A stretch of DNA of 64,000 nucleotides from Phytophthora sp. 'mugwort' (Eukaryota > Oomycota > Peronosporomycetes > Peronosporales > Peronosporaceae): contig JAUCEF010000005.1 of the NCBI GenBank assembly GCA_033558025.1, forward strand, positions 3,782,001 through 3,846,000, read 5' to 3'. The position numbers were made by a program, and so were the translations under genes. Shown here piece after piece: positions 10,275 to 22,330 of the stretch (within the stretch, counting starts at the first letter, position 1; each line of letters opens with the position of its first letter). Below the pieces are notes generated by a model. It searched no databases. It was not told the DNA's origin and was given only the letters and a program-made list of their open reading frames with translations.

Positions 10275-13200
10275 TTACCTCTTGCGGCTCTTGTTGATCT
10301 CCAGGATAATGGCCTGCAGCTCGATACACTGCTCACGCATCAGTTCCAGGTCGTACTTGAGGTTGCGATTCTCGATCTTGAGCATCGAGTTCTCATCCTC
10401 AAGCGAGATGCCGCTCGAGCTCGAGGTGCTGCCACTACCACTGCGCGTCTTCATGAAGCTTTTCGCACGAGCCGACAGTTCGTTCAGACGCTTCACGCTG
10501 CCGCGGCGACCCGTGTGCGCCACCTTGAACGACTCCATGCGATCCGCGACGGACCTGCCACGTCCTGCACGAACCGAAGCCGGGTCGTCTCCAAAGCCCT
10601 CATCAGTATCCGAGTCATCAAGGTCGTCGATCTCATCAGCCCATTGACCGCCAGTGTTGTACTCTTCCTCCTCTGACTCAGGCTCGACGGGGACAGCCTT
10701 GTACCTCTTCCAACCACGCTGAATCTTGATAATCGCACGACGCTGAAAGTGATACTCCTTGTAGTCTAGTGACATACGAGCATAGGACTGCAACACAATG
10801 GCAGCACGGATCTTGTTGCGTAGACGACGGCGCTCCAAGAAGCCCAGTGCAATACGTTGAATGGTGCGCGCCTCGTAGTACATGAAGTCGGACTTCATGG
10901 CCTCCAGCTCCTCCATGACACCGTTCTTGAAGTAGACGAGGGTCTTACCCATTTGATACTCCAACGGAGACTTGCGGCCGATCGACGTCATGAATATACT
11001 GCACGTGCGGCGGACGTCCTTGCTGTGCATGGACGGCGGGAACATGATGGCGTAGCGCGTGGCCAGCTCCTTCGGGGTGAGACGACTCGGGTACCCGGAG
11101 CGCGTAATACGAATGGCTTCGATCACACCGGCCGATCGCAATTGCTCCACGATCATACGCTTGTTAAACTCTGTCGGGCTCTTGTTCGAATTCGGCTTGA
11201 TACAACGAACATAATGCGTGTTGGTGGTCTTGATATTGTCCATCAACTGCGCCAGCGACGTCTTGAACTGAGAACCAAGACTCTTTGGACCCTTCTTGCC
11301 GCGTCCACTGCCGCCTTCTGTCGTCACCTCACTGTTTTCAAAGAGTTCCGGAAGTAGCGGCAAACTGCTGAGCTGGATCAAGTCAAGTAGGTCCTTCTGC
11401 AGCGTGTCACGGTGCTTCTCCATGAAACCCACCGTCTCATACGTGACAGAACCTGCGTAGTGGTTGACGATGAACTGTGTGCGCTTCACCTTGGGGAAGT
11501 CTATGCTCTCATTCACCTCGCCGTTCTTCTTGGTCTGGTGGTTCGTTCGGAACTTATTGACCAGAGCCTCTTCCGTGTCACGCGGCTGACGAAGATGATC
11601 GTTCATCAAGGCAATGATACCCATCTTACCCTCAATCACCTCCACAATGCCCTGGTTGTCCTGGTACTGGATGTGATCCCACTGCAAGCCTTCACGAATA
11701 TACTCATCCTCGACGGTCTTAAACACATCCGTAGTGAATTTCTGCTGCAACTTCTCGTTGGCATAGTTGATACAGAACTGCTCAAAGCCATTGTGGACAA
11801 AGTCTTCAAACCCAAAGATATCCAGCACACCGATCTGGCCCTTGATACGGCTGTCGTCCGTGCTGATAGCAGCGTTGATCTTCACCACCATCCAGTCGAA
11901 CACCTTCGAGTATATGGTCTTAGCCAACGCATCCCGGTTCTCTGTCGCTTCCACAGGAGCCAGCGGTACTGTCACACTATCGTTGCGAGTGATAACCGTA
12001 CGGTTGCACAATGCTTCCTCGATTCTCGTCGTGGGAAGGCCGAACATCTTGGCAACTTGCGACAGCGCTGAACCGCTAGAAATACGCGATCCGTTCTCAC
12101 CACTGTTGTCGAACATCACTTCACCAAGCAGCAACACACCAGCCAGGATCTTGAATAAGGTCTTCTGCGCGCTGCCGTCCAGACCGATGATTGACAGGGA
12201 CTTCTGCGTGCTTGCAAACCACTTGGCATCGTCTAGACCAGGGATCTGCATTTCGGCAAGAGAACCAGCATACTGGTACGGGCAGTCGGGATCGAGGCCA
12301 AACTCCTTGCGCTCACGACTGGGTAGACCAGCCAAAAGCTGATAGAAAATGTGGTAGTTGCGCTCACCTTCTGCGATCGACACGACACGAGACTTCTCCA
12401 GCAAATACGTCTCGCATTTGGCACCGATCAGTTTACCTCGACTGTCAAACTGCAGCTGCGTGAACTTACCGAAACGCGAACTGTTGTCATTACGTGTCGT
12501 CTTGGCGTTACCAAACGACTCGAGAAGCGGGTTCACGTCAATGACCTTCGCAATGGTCTTGTCCTTACGGCCACCTGCCACACTGGCCAAGTGATTCATC
12601 ACAATCTTTGTCGTCTCAGTCTTGCCAGCGCCAGACTCACCACTCACGAGAATACTCTGGTTCATTTCATTTGTTTTCATGTGCTTGTAGGCAGCCGTCG
12701 ACGTTGAATACACGTGAGGAGGCAGCGAGTCGCGCGGCTTCTTCAGGTATTGTTCGTGCAGGTGGTCACCGTAAAGGTTATCAATCCATTTGTACGGATT
12801 GACAGCGATTACAATGTCGTTAGTGTACGTATACGGCTTGGAGGCAGCAAAGCGCTGCTTCAAGTTGAACAGAATCGAAGGCTCGTTCAAGTATCGGAGC
12901 AGACGCATGTCTTCCACACCCTCTGGGTTGTCATGAAGGATTGCAACTGGGAGTGACTCCACTTCAGTGGCCTTCGGTCCTGCAATAGCACGAATAATGT
13001 CCGGGTTCTTGAGATCCACTACGCGCTGCTCCGAATCCCCTGAATCCAAGAACGCCGTGATGGTCACTTCTTTTCGGCGGTCGTTGTAGTCCACAATTTC
13101 AGAAAGCAGCCACACTTCGTCCTTGTCAGGAATGTAGCACTGTACACCCGGCACAATCAAGTTCTGCTTGTTGCTTGCGCCAGCAGCTTGCTGACGGAGC

Positions 13201-14819
13201 TGCTCCTCCTTGATTTCCAGCTGCTCGTTCATGAAACCCTGTCGCTTTTTCTCCAAGCTGAAGTTGTTGCGACGATGCTTAGGAGGCACCCAGTACGTCT
13301 GCCGCTTGCGGATGTAGTTGCCACGACCTGTAGAGCGCTTAATCATGTAGCGTGGCTTGAACGGGGTCGGTGCCGTTGGTTCGGCAGGAATTGGCGCAAT
13401 GAACGCCGGCATTGGAGCCGATCGACCACCAGCGGGAGAGTTTTTCAACGGATTAAACGAAGCAAATGTCGCTTTCGGCGGGGCACCCGAAGATGCCGTT
13501 GCAATCGAGGGAATTGAATTGGTCGTCGCCAGGAAAGCAGCCAGTTTGCTTTGCGAACGAGGCTTTGAGGACGCGGCGGACGCCGACGGCTGCTGTTTCA
13601 TGAAGTTGTTAAGCTTGTTGGTAGCTCCCGTGTTGACGCTGGGCCTCGACGGAGCGGGGGTGGGAATATCCGGCTTCGGACTGCTATTGCCGTGAGTAAA
13701 GACCGCCTTGCGCTGTGCGAAGTGCTCGCTTGACGTGCCACGACCTCGGACAGGTGCCGATTTTGGCGGAGAAGGTACTGACAAGACAGGTTTATTGCCT
13801 GCAGTGGGAGAGACCGATGATTTGAAGGCAGAGAGGTTAGCACCGCCAGAACCAGGGTACGGACCCGTAGCATGTGTCTCGACGACAGGCGGGTTGGTTT
13901 TCATGAAGGCTGCAAACTTGTTGCGGGCATCGCCACCGGTCGGGAACGACTTGGGGGGCTGCTTGGGTGACGGAGGTCTCCTGACAGTCGGCTGTGGCTT
14001 AGGTGCCGGCTTGGGTGTTGGGGGCTTCCTCGTCGAGTTGGTCTTCTTGGGTGGACCTGATGGACGCTCAATATGCGTCAATGGGGATCCATGCGACGCC
14101 GGCACTTGGCTCAAGAAAGCATTCAGTCGGTTCGCATTGGCACCGCCACTGTTGCTTCTCATGGTAGGCGGTTCCTGCGGGGATTGAGCCAATGGAGCCG
14201 GCTTTAACGGCATTGACGGCGGAGAGCCTGGCGGAGAGAGCATTCCACCTCCGACCTGCGGCGAATTAGGCGGGGGCGTCGACGGGGGCGTTCCCTCAGG
14301 AGACTTGTCCACCACCTTCTTGCTTGACTTTTTCTTCCTTGATAGAAATCCGCCCTTCATAAAGTTGGTGAGTTTATTGTTGCTAGGCGCCTTCTTGACG
14401 GGTGATGGGCCCTGTGAGCTGCCTGTGGACGTCATAGATTCTCCATCGGAAACGGGGTCTTCCTCGTATTCGCCCGTGTAGCCGATGATGCCGAACCTGT
14501 CGAAGAGAATGGAGAGCGTCTCGAGTACGGTAGTAAAGTCAGCGCCGGGGTCCAGCAGGTCGTCGGGTTGGAAGACCTCGCCCTCGTTCAAACCCTGCTT
14601 CTTGCACCACTCGAGGAAAAGACGGATGTTGGCCTTCGAGTGGAAGACCGTGTTGAGCTTGTTCACTTTGATGTTGGCAGTCGGGTCCACGCCGTTAGCT
14701 AGCAGACACAGCAACTGGCCGTCGCGAAGCATGACAGACAGGTGCTCGCCATGATCATTAGCCGTGGCTGTGACGCTACAGATCCACTCCTGTAGCTCCT
14801 CCGTGCGGCGCACCGTCAT
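10275..14819 (-). CDS. Unconventional myosin with N-terminal calponin-homology domain
   Basis: A 1,514-residue single-exon myosin heavy chain, an actin-based motor. Domains in order: a calponin-homology-like domain (about 5-113; LCLLANGVDP, FLEWCKKQGLNEGEVFQPDD); a long Pro/Ser/Lys-rich linker (about 130-490); a myosin SH3-like segment (VPGVQCYIPDKDEVWLLSEI); the motor (about 600-1300) with P-loop GESGAGKT at 727-734, switch I NDNSSRFGKF, switch II DIFGFEDF and relay helix FCINYANEKLQQ; two or three IQ motifs (ARTIQRIALGFLERRRLRN, AAIVLQSYARM, AIIKIQRGWKRYK); an acidic stretch; and a short C-terminal coiled coil (ENSMLKIENRNLKYDLELMREQ). CH domains often bind actin, so this motor may have a second actin contact or an anchoring role. 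The short coil suggests a monomer or weak dimer. Confidence 0.93.
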   Translation of the reverse strand: MTVRRTEELQEWICSVTATANDHGEHLSVMLRDGQLLCLLANGVDPTANIKVNKLNTVFHSKANIRLFLEWCKKQGLNEGEVFQPDDLLDPGADFTTVLETLSILFDRFGIIGYTGEYEEDPVSDGESMTSTGSSQGPSPVKKAPSNNKLTNFMKGGFLSRKKKSSKKVVDKSPEGTPPSTPPPNSPQVGGGMLSPPGSPPSMPLKPAPLAQSPQEPPTMRSNSGGANANRLNAFLSQVPASHGSPLTHIERPSGPPKKTNSTRKPPTPKPAPKPQPTVRRPPSPKQPPKSFPTGGDARNKFAAFMKTNPPVVETHATGPYPGSGGANLSAFKSSVSPTAGNKPVLSVPSPPKSAPVRGRGTSSEHFAQRKAVFTHGNSSPKPDIPTPAPSRPSVNTGATNKLNNFMKQQPSASAASSKPRSQSKLAAFLATTNSIPSIATASSGAPPKATFASFNPLKNSPAGGRSAPMPAFIAPIPAEPTAPTPFKPRYMIKRSTGRGNYIRKRQTYWVPPKHRRNNFSLEKKRQGFMNEQLEIKEEQLRQQAAGASNKQNLIVPGVQCYIPDKDEVWLLSEIVDYNDRRKEVTITAFLDSGDSEQRVVDLKNPDIIRAIAGPKATEVESLPVAILHDNPEGVEDMRLLRYLNEPSILFNLKQRFAASKPYTYTNDIVIAVNPYKWIDNLYGDHLHEQYLKKPRDSLPPHVYSTSTAAYKHMKTNEMNQSILVSGESGAGKTETTKIVMNHLASVAGGRKDKTIAKVIDVNPLLESFGNAKTTRNDNSSRFGKFTQLQFDSRGKLIGAKCETYLLEKSRVVSIAEGERNYHIFYQLLAGLPSRERKEFGLDPDCPYQYAGSLAEMQIPGLDDAKWFASTQKSLSIIGLDGSAQKTLFKILAGVLLLGEVMFDNSGENGSRISSGSALSQVAKMFGLPTTRIEEALCNRTVITRNDSVTVPLAPVEATENRDALAKTIYSKVFDWMVVKINAAISTDDSRIKGQIGVLDIFGFEDFVHNGFEQFCINYANEKLQQKFTTDVFKTVEDEYIREGLQWDHIQYQDNQGIVEVIEGKMGIIALMNDHLRQPRDTEEALVNKFRTNHQTKKNGEVNESIDFPKVKRTQFIVNHYAGSVTYETVGFMEKHRDTLQKDLLDLIQLSSLPLLPELFENSEVTTEGGSGRGKKGPKSLGSQFKTSLAQLMDNIKTTNTHYVRCIKPNSNKSPTEFNKRMIVEQLRSAGVIEAIRITRSGYPSRLTPKELATRYAIMFPPSMHSKDVRRTCSIFMTSIGRKSPLEYQMGKTLVYFKNGVMEELEAMKSDFMYYEARTIQRIALGFLERRRLRNKIRAAIVLQSYARMSLDYKEYHFQRRAIIKIQRGWKRYKAVPVEPESEEEEYNTGGQWADEIDDLDDSDTDEGFGDDPASVRAGRGRSVADRMESFKVAHTGRRGSVKRLNELSARAKSFMKTRSGSGSTSSSSGISLEDENSMLKIENRNLKYDLELMREQCIELQAIILEINKSRKR

Positions 14820-16165
14820 GCTGAAGAAGAAGAGACCAATACTCCTGTTGAGCCGCCTTTAAACCCGACGAGATGTGTGTGTAGCACGAGCCCTAGAGAC
14901 AAAACGAAGAAGGAGAAGAGAGCGAACCTCGGCACCTGACGACGGATGGTCCGACTCCTTTAGCCTCTCGTAGTCGAGTAGATTTGCTTTGCGCTCGAGC
15001 GGCTTCTGGGCAATGCTCGACAGCGCTTGGACGCTCGCTCCCTCTCGACACGCGACGATACACACGGGAGATTTTCCACACTGCTTCTCCAACGCAGCAC
15101 ACGACCAGACGCTGGGCACTGATACTGGAGTCCAGTCTGGACCGTTGACAAAAGGCTAAACTGACTCCCAACTGCTGCCAATCGAAAGTGTTGGTCAGGT
15201 TTTTGCTTTTTGGCATTGGAAAAAAAATGACTTGAAGTGACTATGCCCCCCTAACCCAAGCAACTTTTCCTGTACCACCTATACAAAAAACGACATGTCG
15301 AGAGCAAGCACGATGTTGCTTCGCCAGCTGGTGGGAAAGACGACCTGAGACCGACGATAAGGCGACAAGGCGAATTATGGCTCGCGTTAAGTAAAATGTG
15401 CTAAAACGTGTCGTTAAATACATGTACCCGGATAGCCTGGCAACGGTACAGATACCCGTGCAGCTATTTCTTTTTGAACTTGAAGTGCACGTTTCGAGTG
15501 GGTGCTGTCAGCGAGACTGCCATTTCCGTTCGCGGAGGCCGCTCTTTGGGATGTGTGGACATAACTGTGCGTTCAGTGGCTACGTTTGCTGGTTACCGTT
15601 ACTGTTGTAATTAACCTGTGCTGCTGTTGAGGACATGTGCATCGCTGGCGGCAAAGCCTGTCGGACTAAGCTCGCTGACAGGATGACATGACTCTAGTCC
15701 ACCTGTGCCGGCCGAAACCTCTTGGCTGTAAACAGCACTTCGACTTGCCTCAGGATAACCATCATCGTCACCACCACCAGTGGTGGAACCACAAAGCACG
15801 AGCTAACGCCAGTCAGCCGAACACATGTCCAGTATGTAGCTGCTGTACCGAAATCTGAGAGCCTAGAAAAAAAAACTATTCATTGGCGATCGGCCTGACC
15901 AGCCAGAAATCGGCGACTCCTTATCTGACACCAAGACGCCAGATGCACAATTATATCTATGCAAACTAAAAACCCAGCAAGGCCGTAAAGTTTATACATA
16001 ACCCCAAGACGCCTTCGTCAAAGAAATAATTCTCTATCATTGCAACATGGCTACACATCCAGAAGAAAACGATTCAGCTTCCTCTTTAGCCAATCGAACG
16101 GCTTTTTGAAGTTGATTGACAGAAGATCGCTACATCTTCAATAGTCAGCGAGAGGACAACGAACA
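14820..16165. other. Intergenic, divergent promoters of myosin and seven-TM gene
   Basis: About 1.35 kb with no open frame that resembles a protein family. It contains CT-rich stretches near the myosin start and AT-rich DNA towards 16,000. No repeat family was recognised. Confidence 0.5.
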
Positions 16166-17716
16166 ATGCGATTCCTGCTGCTAGTGCTCAGACTCGCGGT
16201 GCTGCTGTCCGCGGCCCAGGCCAGTATCTTCGCGGGGTACACTGTGGGGCGGCAGTTCCAGTACATCGGCAAGTTTTGCTTCTCCTGGACGCCCACACTC
16301 GACGACGTTGCGGGGGTACGATTTAAAACTTAAGTGAAATGCACAAATTACTATAGTGGTAATTCTTTCTCACGTAGACTGCTGTTGCCAGCGCATCGTG
16401 GGCGAGATCGAAACGGACGTGGATGGATTGCTAGTCGCCATCTACGACGACGAGGAGCTCTTCTGGAACTACGTCATGACCGACAGCTCCTGCGACTGTT
16501 ACTGCAAGGTCTCTGCCCAGCACACCAAGGGCGTCTTCAACGTGACCGCCACCAATAGTCACCATGTGACCCCCTTCACCTTCAGTTTGGACATTCATGA
16601 GCACCTACGTCCGAGATTCTGGTACGTGGCGCTCGCACGCTGTGTACCGGGAGGAGACCAGTACAAACCTTCGTTCGCGGAGATTACGGAGACCAATTTT
16701 CGCAAATACTACTTTTCTTCGTGGTTCAAGATCCACATGACGCAAGCAGATGGGAATGAGCTTCCCGTCCAACAGCAAGGAATGCCGACAATCTACGCAG
16801 TCATGACGGCTGTGGCGGGGGCTGCAGTAGCAGCACAATTTATGGCAGTGCACGGCATGAGGCAAAGCGAGTCTTTCCACCCGATCATGCGGATTTTGAC
16901 GCTCGTAGTACTGCTTTTCTTCCTGTGCAACGCGCTGCTCTTCATTCACTTCTCCATGTACCAGTTCAACGGGGTGGGGGTGCCATTCTTCAAATACGCG
17001 GCCAAGATCACCCAGGTTTTTGTCCGTGTGGGCACCTTGCTACTCGCCATGGTCATCGCTAAAGGGTGGACGATCAACAGTGTCGCACTGGACGGCCAGA
17101 TCAAGCTTTCGTGCGTCATACTGGCGATCCTCGTGCTTTACCTGTCCCTGGCGATGTCTTACCTTGTATGGCTTGACCCAGCGTCGACGCTATACATTTA
17201 CGACTCGTGGCCGGGGCTTGGCATTTGCGTACTGCAAATGTGTGTGCTGGGGTGGTTTATCAACACTATTCTAGAGACGCGCTCGTACGAGAAAGCCTCA
17301 ACAAAGCGGACCTTTTTTCTGCGAGTAAGTACTGGAACCGATACTTATTTTATGGTGGAAATCTTGTGCTTACCCCAGTTTCAGATGTGCTGTCTGTTTT
17401 CGGTGTTTTTCGTGGCTCTGCCTATCATCGTGCTTATCGCATCCTTCTTGTCGCCGTGGGTGCGTGAGAAGACAGTGGCTGCCATGACGACTTCAGTGCA
17501 CTGCTTTATCTATTTGTCTCTCATCTACACGCTGTGGCCGACCCGAGCCCCCCGCTACTTCGAGGTACGAAGGCTGCATCAGCGTTGGCGAGACTGGCAG
17601 GATCGCTACTAACAGCTTCGTATTGAATTTCGTTCGTGTAGCGCCTCTATTCTGTGTCATCGCCGTCCGAGAAAGCCTCATTGCGTGAACAGCATCTTCC
17701 CACTGAAGAACTCTAA
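16166..17716 (+). CDS. GOST/GPR180-TMEM145-type seven-transmembrane protein
   Basis: Family members (intimal-thickness-related receptor, GPR107/108, TMEM87, GPR180) sit in Golgi, endosomal or surface membranes with a lumenal N-terminal beta-domain and seven helices; most act in trafficking or signalling. Four exons fit: 16166-16315, 16392-17324, 17379-17564 and 17642-17716. A clear signal peptide starts the protein (MRFLLLVLRLAVLLSAAQA). The lumenal part has paired cysteines (SSCDCYCK) and the family-like RPRFWYVALARC before the helices. Seven hydrophobic segments follow from TIYAVMTAVAGAAVAAQF to TTSVHCFIYLSLIY. The acceptor at 16,391 was chosen because the nearer TAG shifts frame. The last exon adds a short hydrophilic tail (RLYSVSSPSEK); ending at 17,612 instead is possible. 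Confidence 0.75.
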
Positions 17717-17847
17717 ACCACTCAACAAGATTAACATCAAAAGTGGGTCAGTGGCAACGCCCTTGCCGTCGCAGCATTTAATATTGACGTACCTGATGGT
17801 TTCTTTTTTCATTTCGCTCTAGTCCATCTGTGACATTGCCTGCCGTT

Positions 17848-20800
17848 CTACATGATGGTTCTGTTGAGATGTGATCTTGTCTTCCAATAAAGTGAAAGCG
17901 TTTGGGTTTCAAGCTTTGCAAGCTGCGAGAGTGCGTGAAGAACTTCATCGGTACAACAAACCGAATTGAGGTCATCGATTCTTTTGGTTGTCTTCAGCGT
18001 CAGATCCTGTGACGCAACTCAATGCACACACAAAGTTACTAGACTGCAAGATTACCTTTAAGAAATGAGTTACAAACCTCCAGGAGATTTTCAAGAGCCG
18101 CTATAGGCTGCAACATTTCGCTCATATCGAGTGCTAATTCATCAGAACGGTCTTCCTCGTTGATTCCTAGAGGAACTCGGTCGCTCCAGTTATTGATCGC
18201 TTCCAGCACAAGCGCTCGCATCTACACGACATCCAAGCAAGTGTAAGGATACCAGGAATGATTAATCGAAACCAATAAAAAACACGTACCGCGGAGAGAT
18301 CGGCCATATCGGAACATTGAATAGTGAGATCAACTGCTCGCCGTTGAGTTTCTGACGGCGTGAAACGTATGAGTATGATATTTCCCGAAAAGGTTCGAAG
18401 TACCGTCCAGAGCTTCGCATGTTGCGTTCGGCAGCTACGACGCAATCGTGGAACCTCATCCGCGGGTATCTCCAAGAGCTGACGTAGGAACGAGACCATC
18501 CTCTCGACACGAACCTTTTCAATATCCTCGTCCACGTCCACGTTTTCTTCGTCCTCGTCCTCTTCGTCCGAGGCAAAAAAGGAAGGGATAGATATGACAA
18601 ACCGGGAAGGTGGTGATAATGCCAGAGCTGGCGCGTCTGAAGGAGCAATTTTTGACCATAAAGCCGCGAACGATGGGTTTTTCTGGGCATGGTCAGCTAG
18701 TGCAGCCCAGTACTGAACACCACTCCAGAGTATAGACGAAGACGCCTTTCCGTCTTTGCTTGCTCTGTCGACTGGCATGAATGGGTCATGATTCTGACGG
18801 AATGCAGCGTGGATGGCAACTTGACTAACTGCAGTTTCTTCCTCAACGGGCTGACTCAGCTGTGCAAATAGAAACCTTCGATCTTGAAGTAACGGAATCA
18901 CGAATGACAACGGATCCTCGTGATTAATTGTCGTCGATCCGAGATATTTGATTTCGCTATCCTTGATTTTTGGCTTCAAGTTCCCAGAGGGGCAAAAAAC
19001 CATCGAGCATGAGACCCACAGAGATCCCTGATCTTGCTGTGCGAGTGTGTCTGGATCGAGGGAAACGCTCTGTTGTCCACGTGTTGCTATATCCTGCAGT
19101 GGAAAGGAATACGTCGTGACTGCGCGCTGATAAGCACGCACGTACAGACAAAGACGCCTATTTCCGCGATAAGCAATATAGAGCAATGCCAATGAGCGTT
19201 CGTACGAGAAGCAATTCCACGACGACTACAACGTACCAGTCATCGAGTGAGATGATAGCTTCGGGATTCAAGAACTGTAATGAGCATACCAATCTGACTG
19301 TCTGTCGGTCTGAGAAGGGTCCAGTGCTTGCAATTGAAGCACTCAAGTCGCACTTGACTACGGACTGTACACCTTGAAAAAATAACAAGCAACAAAGAAC
19401 TGATGAGACAGTCGCATACTGACACTAAAACAATCGATCGAACAAACCTGCTGCTTCCACGACTCGTAGAAGTTCCAAGGCAGAGTGCAAGATTTTGAGC
19501 TGGTGACCCATTTGCTTGGACGTTGCGCGAAGACTAGTCGATTCAGCGGAAATTTGCGCGATGCGATGCAGAAGATTCCGAGTTCGAGATTCATTCGCTG
19601 ATCCTCCTGTGGACGATGGCCCTTCACATCCTTCACTTTGTAGTTGCTCAGGCAATGGCAGCATACTGTTCACCATCGTGCGAAGAGCTGCCTCGTCGAT
19701 AGTAGTGATCCGCCCTGAGGCGAAGAGAATCGAAATGCCACCAGCACTGTCATGGGCTGCCAAGCGCACAATTCCCTGTCATTCATCCAAACCTCGTTAG
19801 CATAGTTTTCGAACTCAGTTACTGTAAACAATTGACATCACGAACCGGTTGAAGGGGTAGCTTCTCTGCAATAGAACGAGAGCTGTTGCTAAAGGCAAAA
19901 CTTGCATCAGAATCTTTAGACTGGCAGCTTGCAAGTAGATCTGCTACTCGACATGTGAATGCTGAACCAGTCGAGCAAAACACAAACGCTGCCAAACTGC
20001 TCACGAATACAAACGACTGCACTGCACGTCCGAGCTCCATTTTCTTCGACGAAACAGGAAGGGTTCCCACCGAAGTACCATTTATCAGCTCAACCACTCC
20101 GATCCGACCTCGAGCACCAAGCACTAGCAGCGAATCAAACACTTGTAATGCCATTGATGTATCGTTTCCTCCCCGGGAGAGCGTGGCTGAAGACGCGAAC
20201 GGAACGATCATCTGAACAGGTTCACCCAGCTGAAGAAACATTCCGCTGCGAACCGCGGATGCCCCCACGACGTCTCCATTCCTACTCAGATAATGCACTA
20301 ATGAAAACCGCACACAACCGTCTAGATCTCCCTGCAAAACAGCAGCTGCACCCGCATAATTCCCCACATCCGGAAACAAACTGTTCAGAAGCCCACTATG
20401 CCTCGCATCTTGAGTACTTAAACAAAGTGTACACGTCGATTGCTCGCCCTCAATGTCATCGAGCTCCAGCAAGTGATGGCGTTGCAATTTCGATTTAGAA
20501 CTCCCGCGAGTGCTCACAATCAACGTGGACGGCGTTACCAAGCTCCTCATTAGGGTAAGCGACGTCAGCCCTGAACCTGCTGGAGTATAATCCACGGCCT
20601 GCACTCCAGCCAACTGATAGAACCACTGCACTGAGTCACTATCACTCGCGTTGGATGAGCGCTCCAGTAGCAACTCATGTGTCACCCCAGGCTGCAAATG
20701 ACCGGCCAACGTCACGATCCACACGTTTCCATCGGCAACGGAGACCAGGAGCTTGTGACGAGCTTCAGGGTGATGATTGCCGTAGTCTGCAACATCAGTG

Positions 20801-21059
20801 ATTGGCACTTTGGATCTAACCACACACTAAGAAGTGACAACATTGGTTAGAGAATTGCTGTGGCAGATTTCATAGTGTTTCATTTACTCACCCACAGGCG
20901 ATTGTCAACCAGGAAATGCAGCAGGGTTGGGCGGATTTTCGCGATGATGCGTGAGTGTGCTCGTGCTTCGACTGCATTGCTGTTGGCAGCCGTTAGAGGC
21001 AGTAGATGCGGCGAGCGGTCGACTACTCGAGCCAACTGCGGCGCCGAGGTCGCCGCCAT
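17848..21059 (-). CDS. Large seven-exon protein, possible FAAP100/FANCB-like Fanconi core subunit
   Basis: I do not recognise this with certainty. Seven exons join in frame: 21059-20892, 20826-19846, 19775-19448, 19372-19237, 19157-18290, 18221-18078 and 18006-17848, giving about 927 residues. The N-terminal half looks like a beta-propeller: short strands with turns such as LLVSVADGNVWIVTLAG, AAVLQGDLDGCVRFSLV and LLVLGARGRIGVVELING. Then comes ISILFASGRITTIDEAAL and a helical segment (RNLLHRIAQISAESTSLRA), a beta-rich part, an acidic run (SDEEDEDEENVDVDED) and a helical C-terminus (LHALSQLAKLETQTLSLYW). Propeller plus coiled-coil plus C-terminal helices at this length is the plan of FAAP100 and FANCB. 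Other propeller scaffolds (nucleoporin, BBS or vesicle-coat type) remain possible. Its 3' end converges on the seven-TM gene with 131 bp between. Confidence 0.6.
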
Positions 21060-21199
21060 CTCTACTCGAGAATGTCTGATACAAATTGACATTTGTAGTA
21101 ACCCGAGTTTCATTTTAATTACCATAACAAGTAATTCGAGCACCTAAAAACGACCCAATAAGTATTTAAACCTAAAAATAATAGTTTCTCATTAACGAC

Positions 21200-22330
21200 T
21201 TCAGCTAGCCACTCTAGCAGAGAGCCATACTGTATCGAAGTTGTCGTTCCGACAGGCATTGTCGCCAACGGCGACCACGTCAGGTTGCATTGAATTTACT
21301 TTCACGCTAATTGTGATATTTAAATTTCTATAATAAATCGAGGAGGGTAACGTATCATGACCATTTAGTTTGTTTGTCTAAAATATCCAAGAGACGTCAG
21401 TATCCAGGATAGGATATGAATACGAGATGGTAAATCCGAACTACGACGACATGGGATCCGATTCGTTAGAATCGCAAGCAACTGGATTAGAGAACGATAT
21501 AATTTAGGATAGGAGACTAGACAACCGGTAAATCATCTCGGGCACTAATTATATAGAACAATCCATGAGCTCTGAGCTCAATCTCATTAAATTATTAATT
21601 TGCTTTGGAGAGCAATCACCTCCAACCTCGACATCGCCAGCAAGGTAGAACCGCGGCATTAATTTCAAAACCTTCCTTGACGCCACTCTGACATAGTATC
21701 ACTCATGAAGTTCAAATCTCAAGGCAAGGTGCTCGTTCCTGTGACGTATGTGCCGTCAACGGCATGGCTTGCCGCCAACCACGTCAAGTTGCAGCTGAAG
21801 AGACAGCTACAGTTTTTTGTGGTTTTCATTTATTTGGATAACAAGCTGTGATAGGAGACGTGCCATAAGCATTATCGCGATTGGTTTAGAATCATCTAAT
21901 ATAGGCAAGAATCCAGACCAGCATCTGGATTGCTAGATTGTTACATAAAAAAAATACAAGTACTGGGAGCTTTAATCAAGGCGATTGGTAGGATAGCTAC
22001 CAGCTGAAATTAGATAACGATATAATTTAAGATAGGCGATATATAGTTCAGGAAGAGCCACTGGACCACCAGTTAGCAGCAGGGCGATCCATAAGCTCTC
22101 AGCTTGATCTCAATCACTTCTGAATTTGGTTTTAAAGCAACAGCTACCCTTCCTTCTCCGTCATCACCTAGCTCGCCGACCAGCCCAGCCAGAAGGCCCT
22201 CCTCACAAACAGCTTCCTCCGCGCTTGGGTTACATAGTAGCACTTGTTGTGTTAAGTTCAAGAGTTCAAGGCAAGGGAGCTCGTGGCCATATATGTAAGG
22301 ATGTGGTTTGCAATTACGACACATTTTACA
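21200..22330. repeat. Diverged tandem-like repeat units (about 520 bp spacing)
   Basis: Matching landmarks recur: GATATAATTTA followed by GGATAGG or AGATAGG at about 21,498 and 22,018; ATCCATGAGCTCT / ATCCATAAGCTCT at about 21,562 and 22,088; CAAGGCAAGG near 21,720 and 22,265; and GGCGACCACGTCAGGTTGCA / GCCAACCACGTCAAGTTGCA at about 21,270 and 21,775. So two or three diverged copies of one unit lie here. On the minus strand the 22.1-22.3 kb copy keeps a protein-like frame (ELLNLTQQVLLCNPSAEEAV, EEGLLAGLVGELGDD) that is broken in the other copy. It looks like a decayed duplicated gene fragment or an old mobile element. Confidence 0.45.

Noticed and set aside
10857..14187. Several plus-strand frames of 80-220 codons across the myosin
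   Set aside because: Antisense shadows of the single-exon motor gene; codon usage and composition do not look coding.
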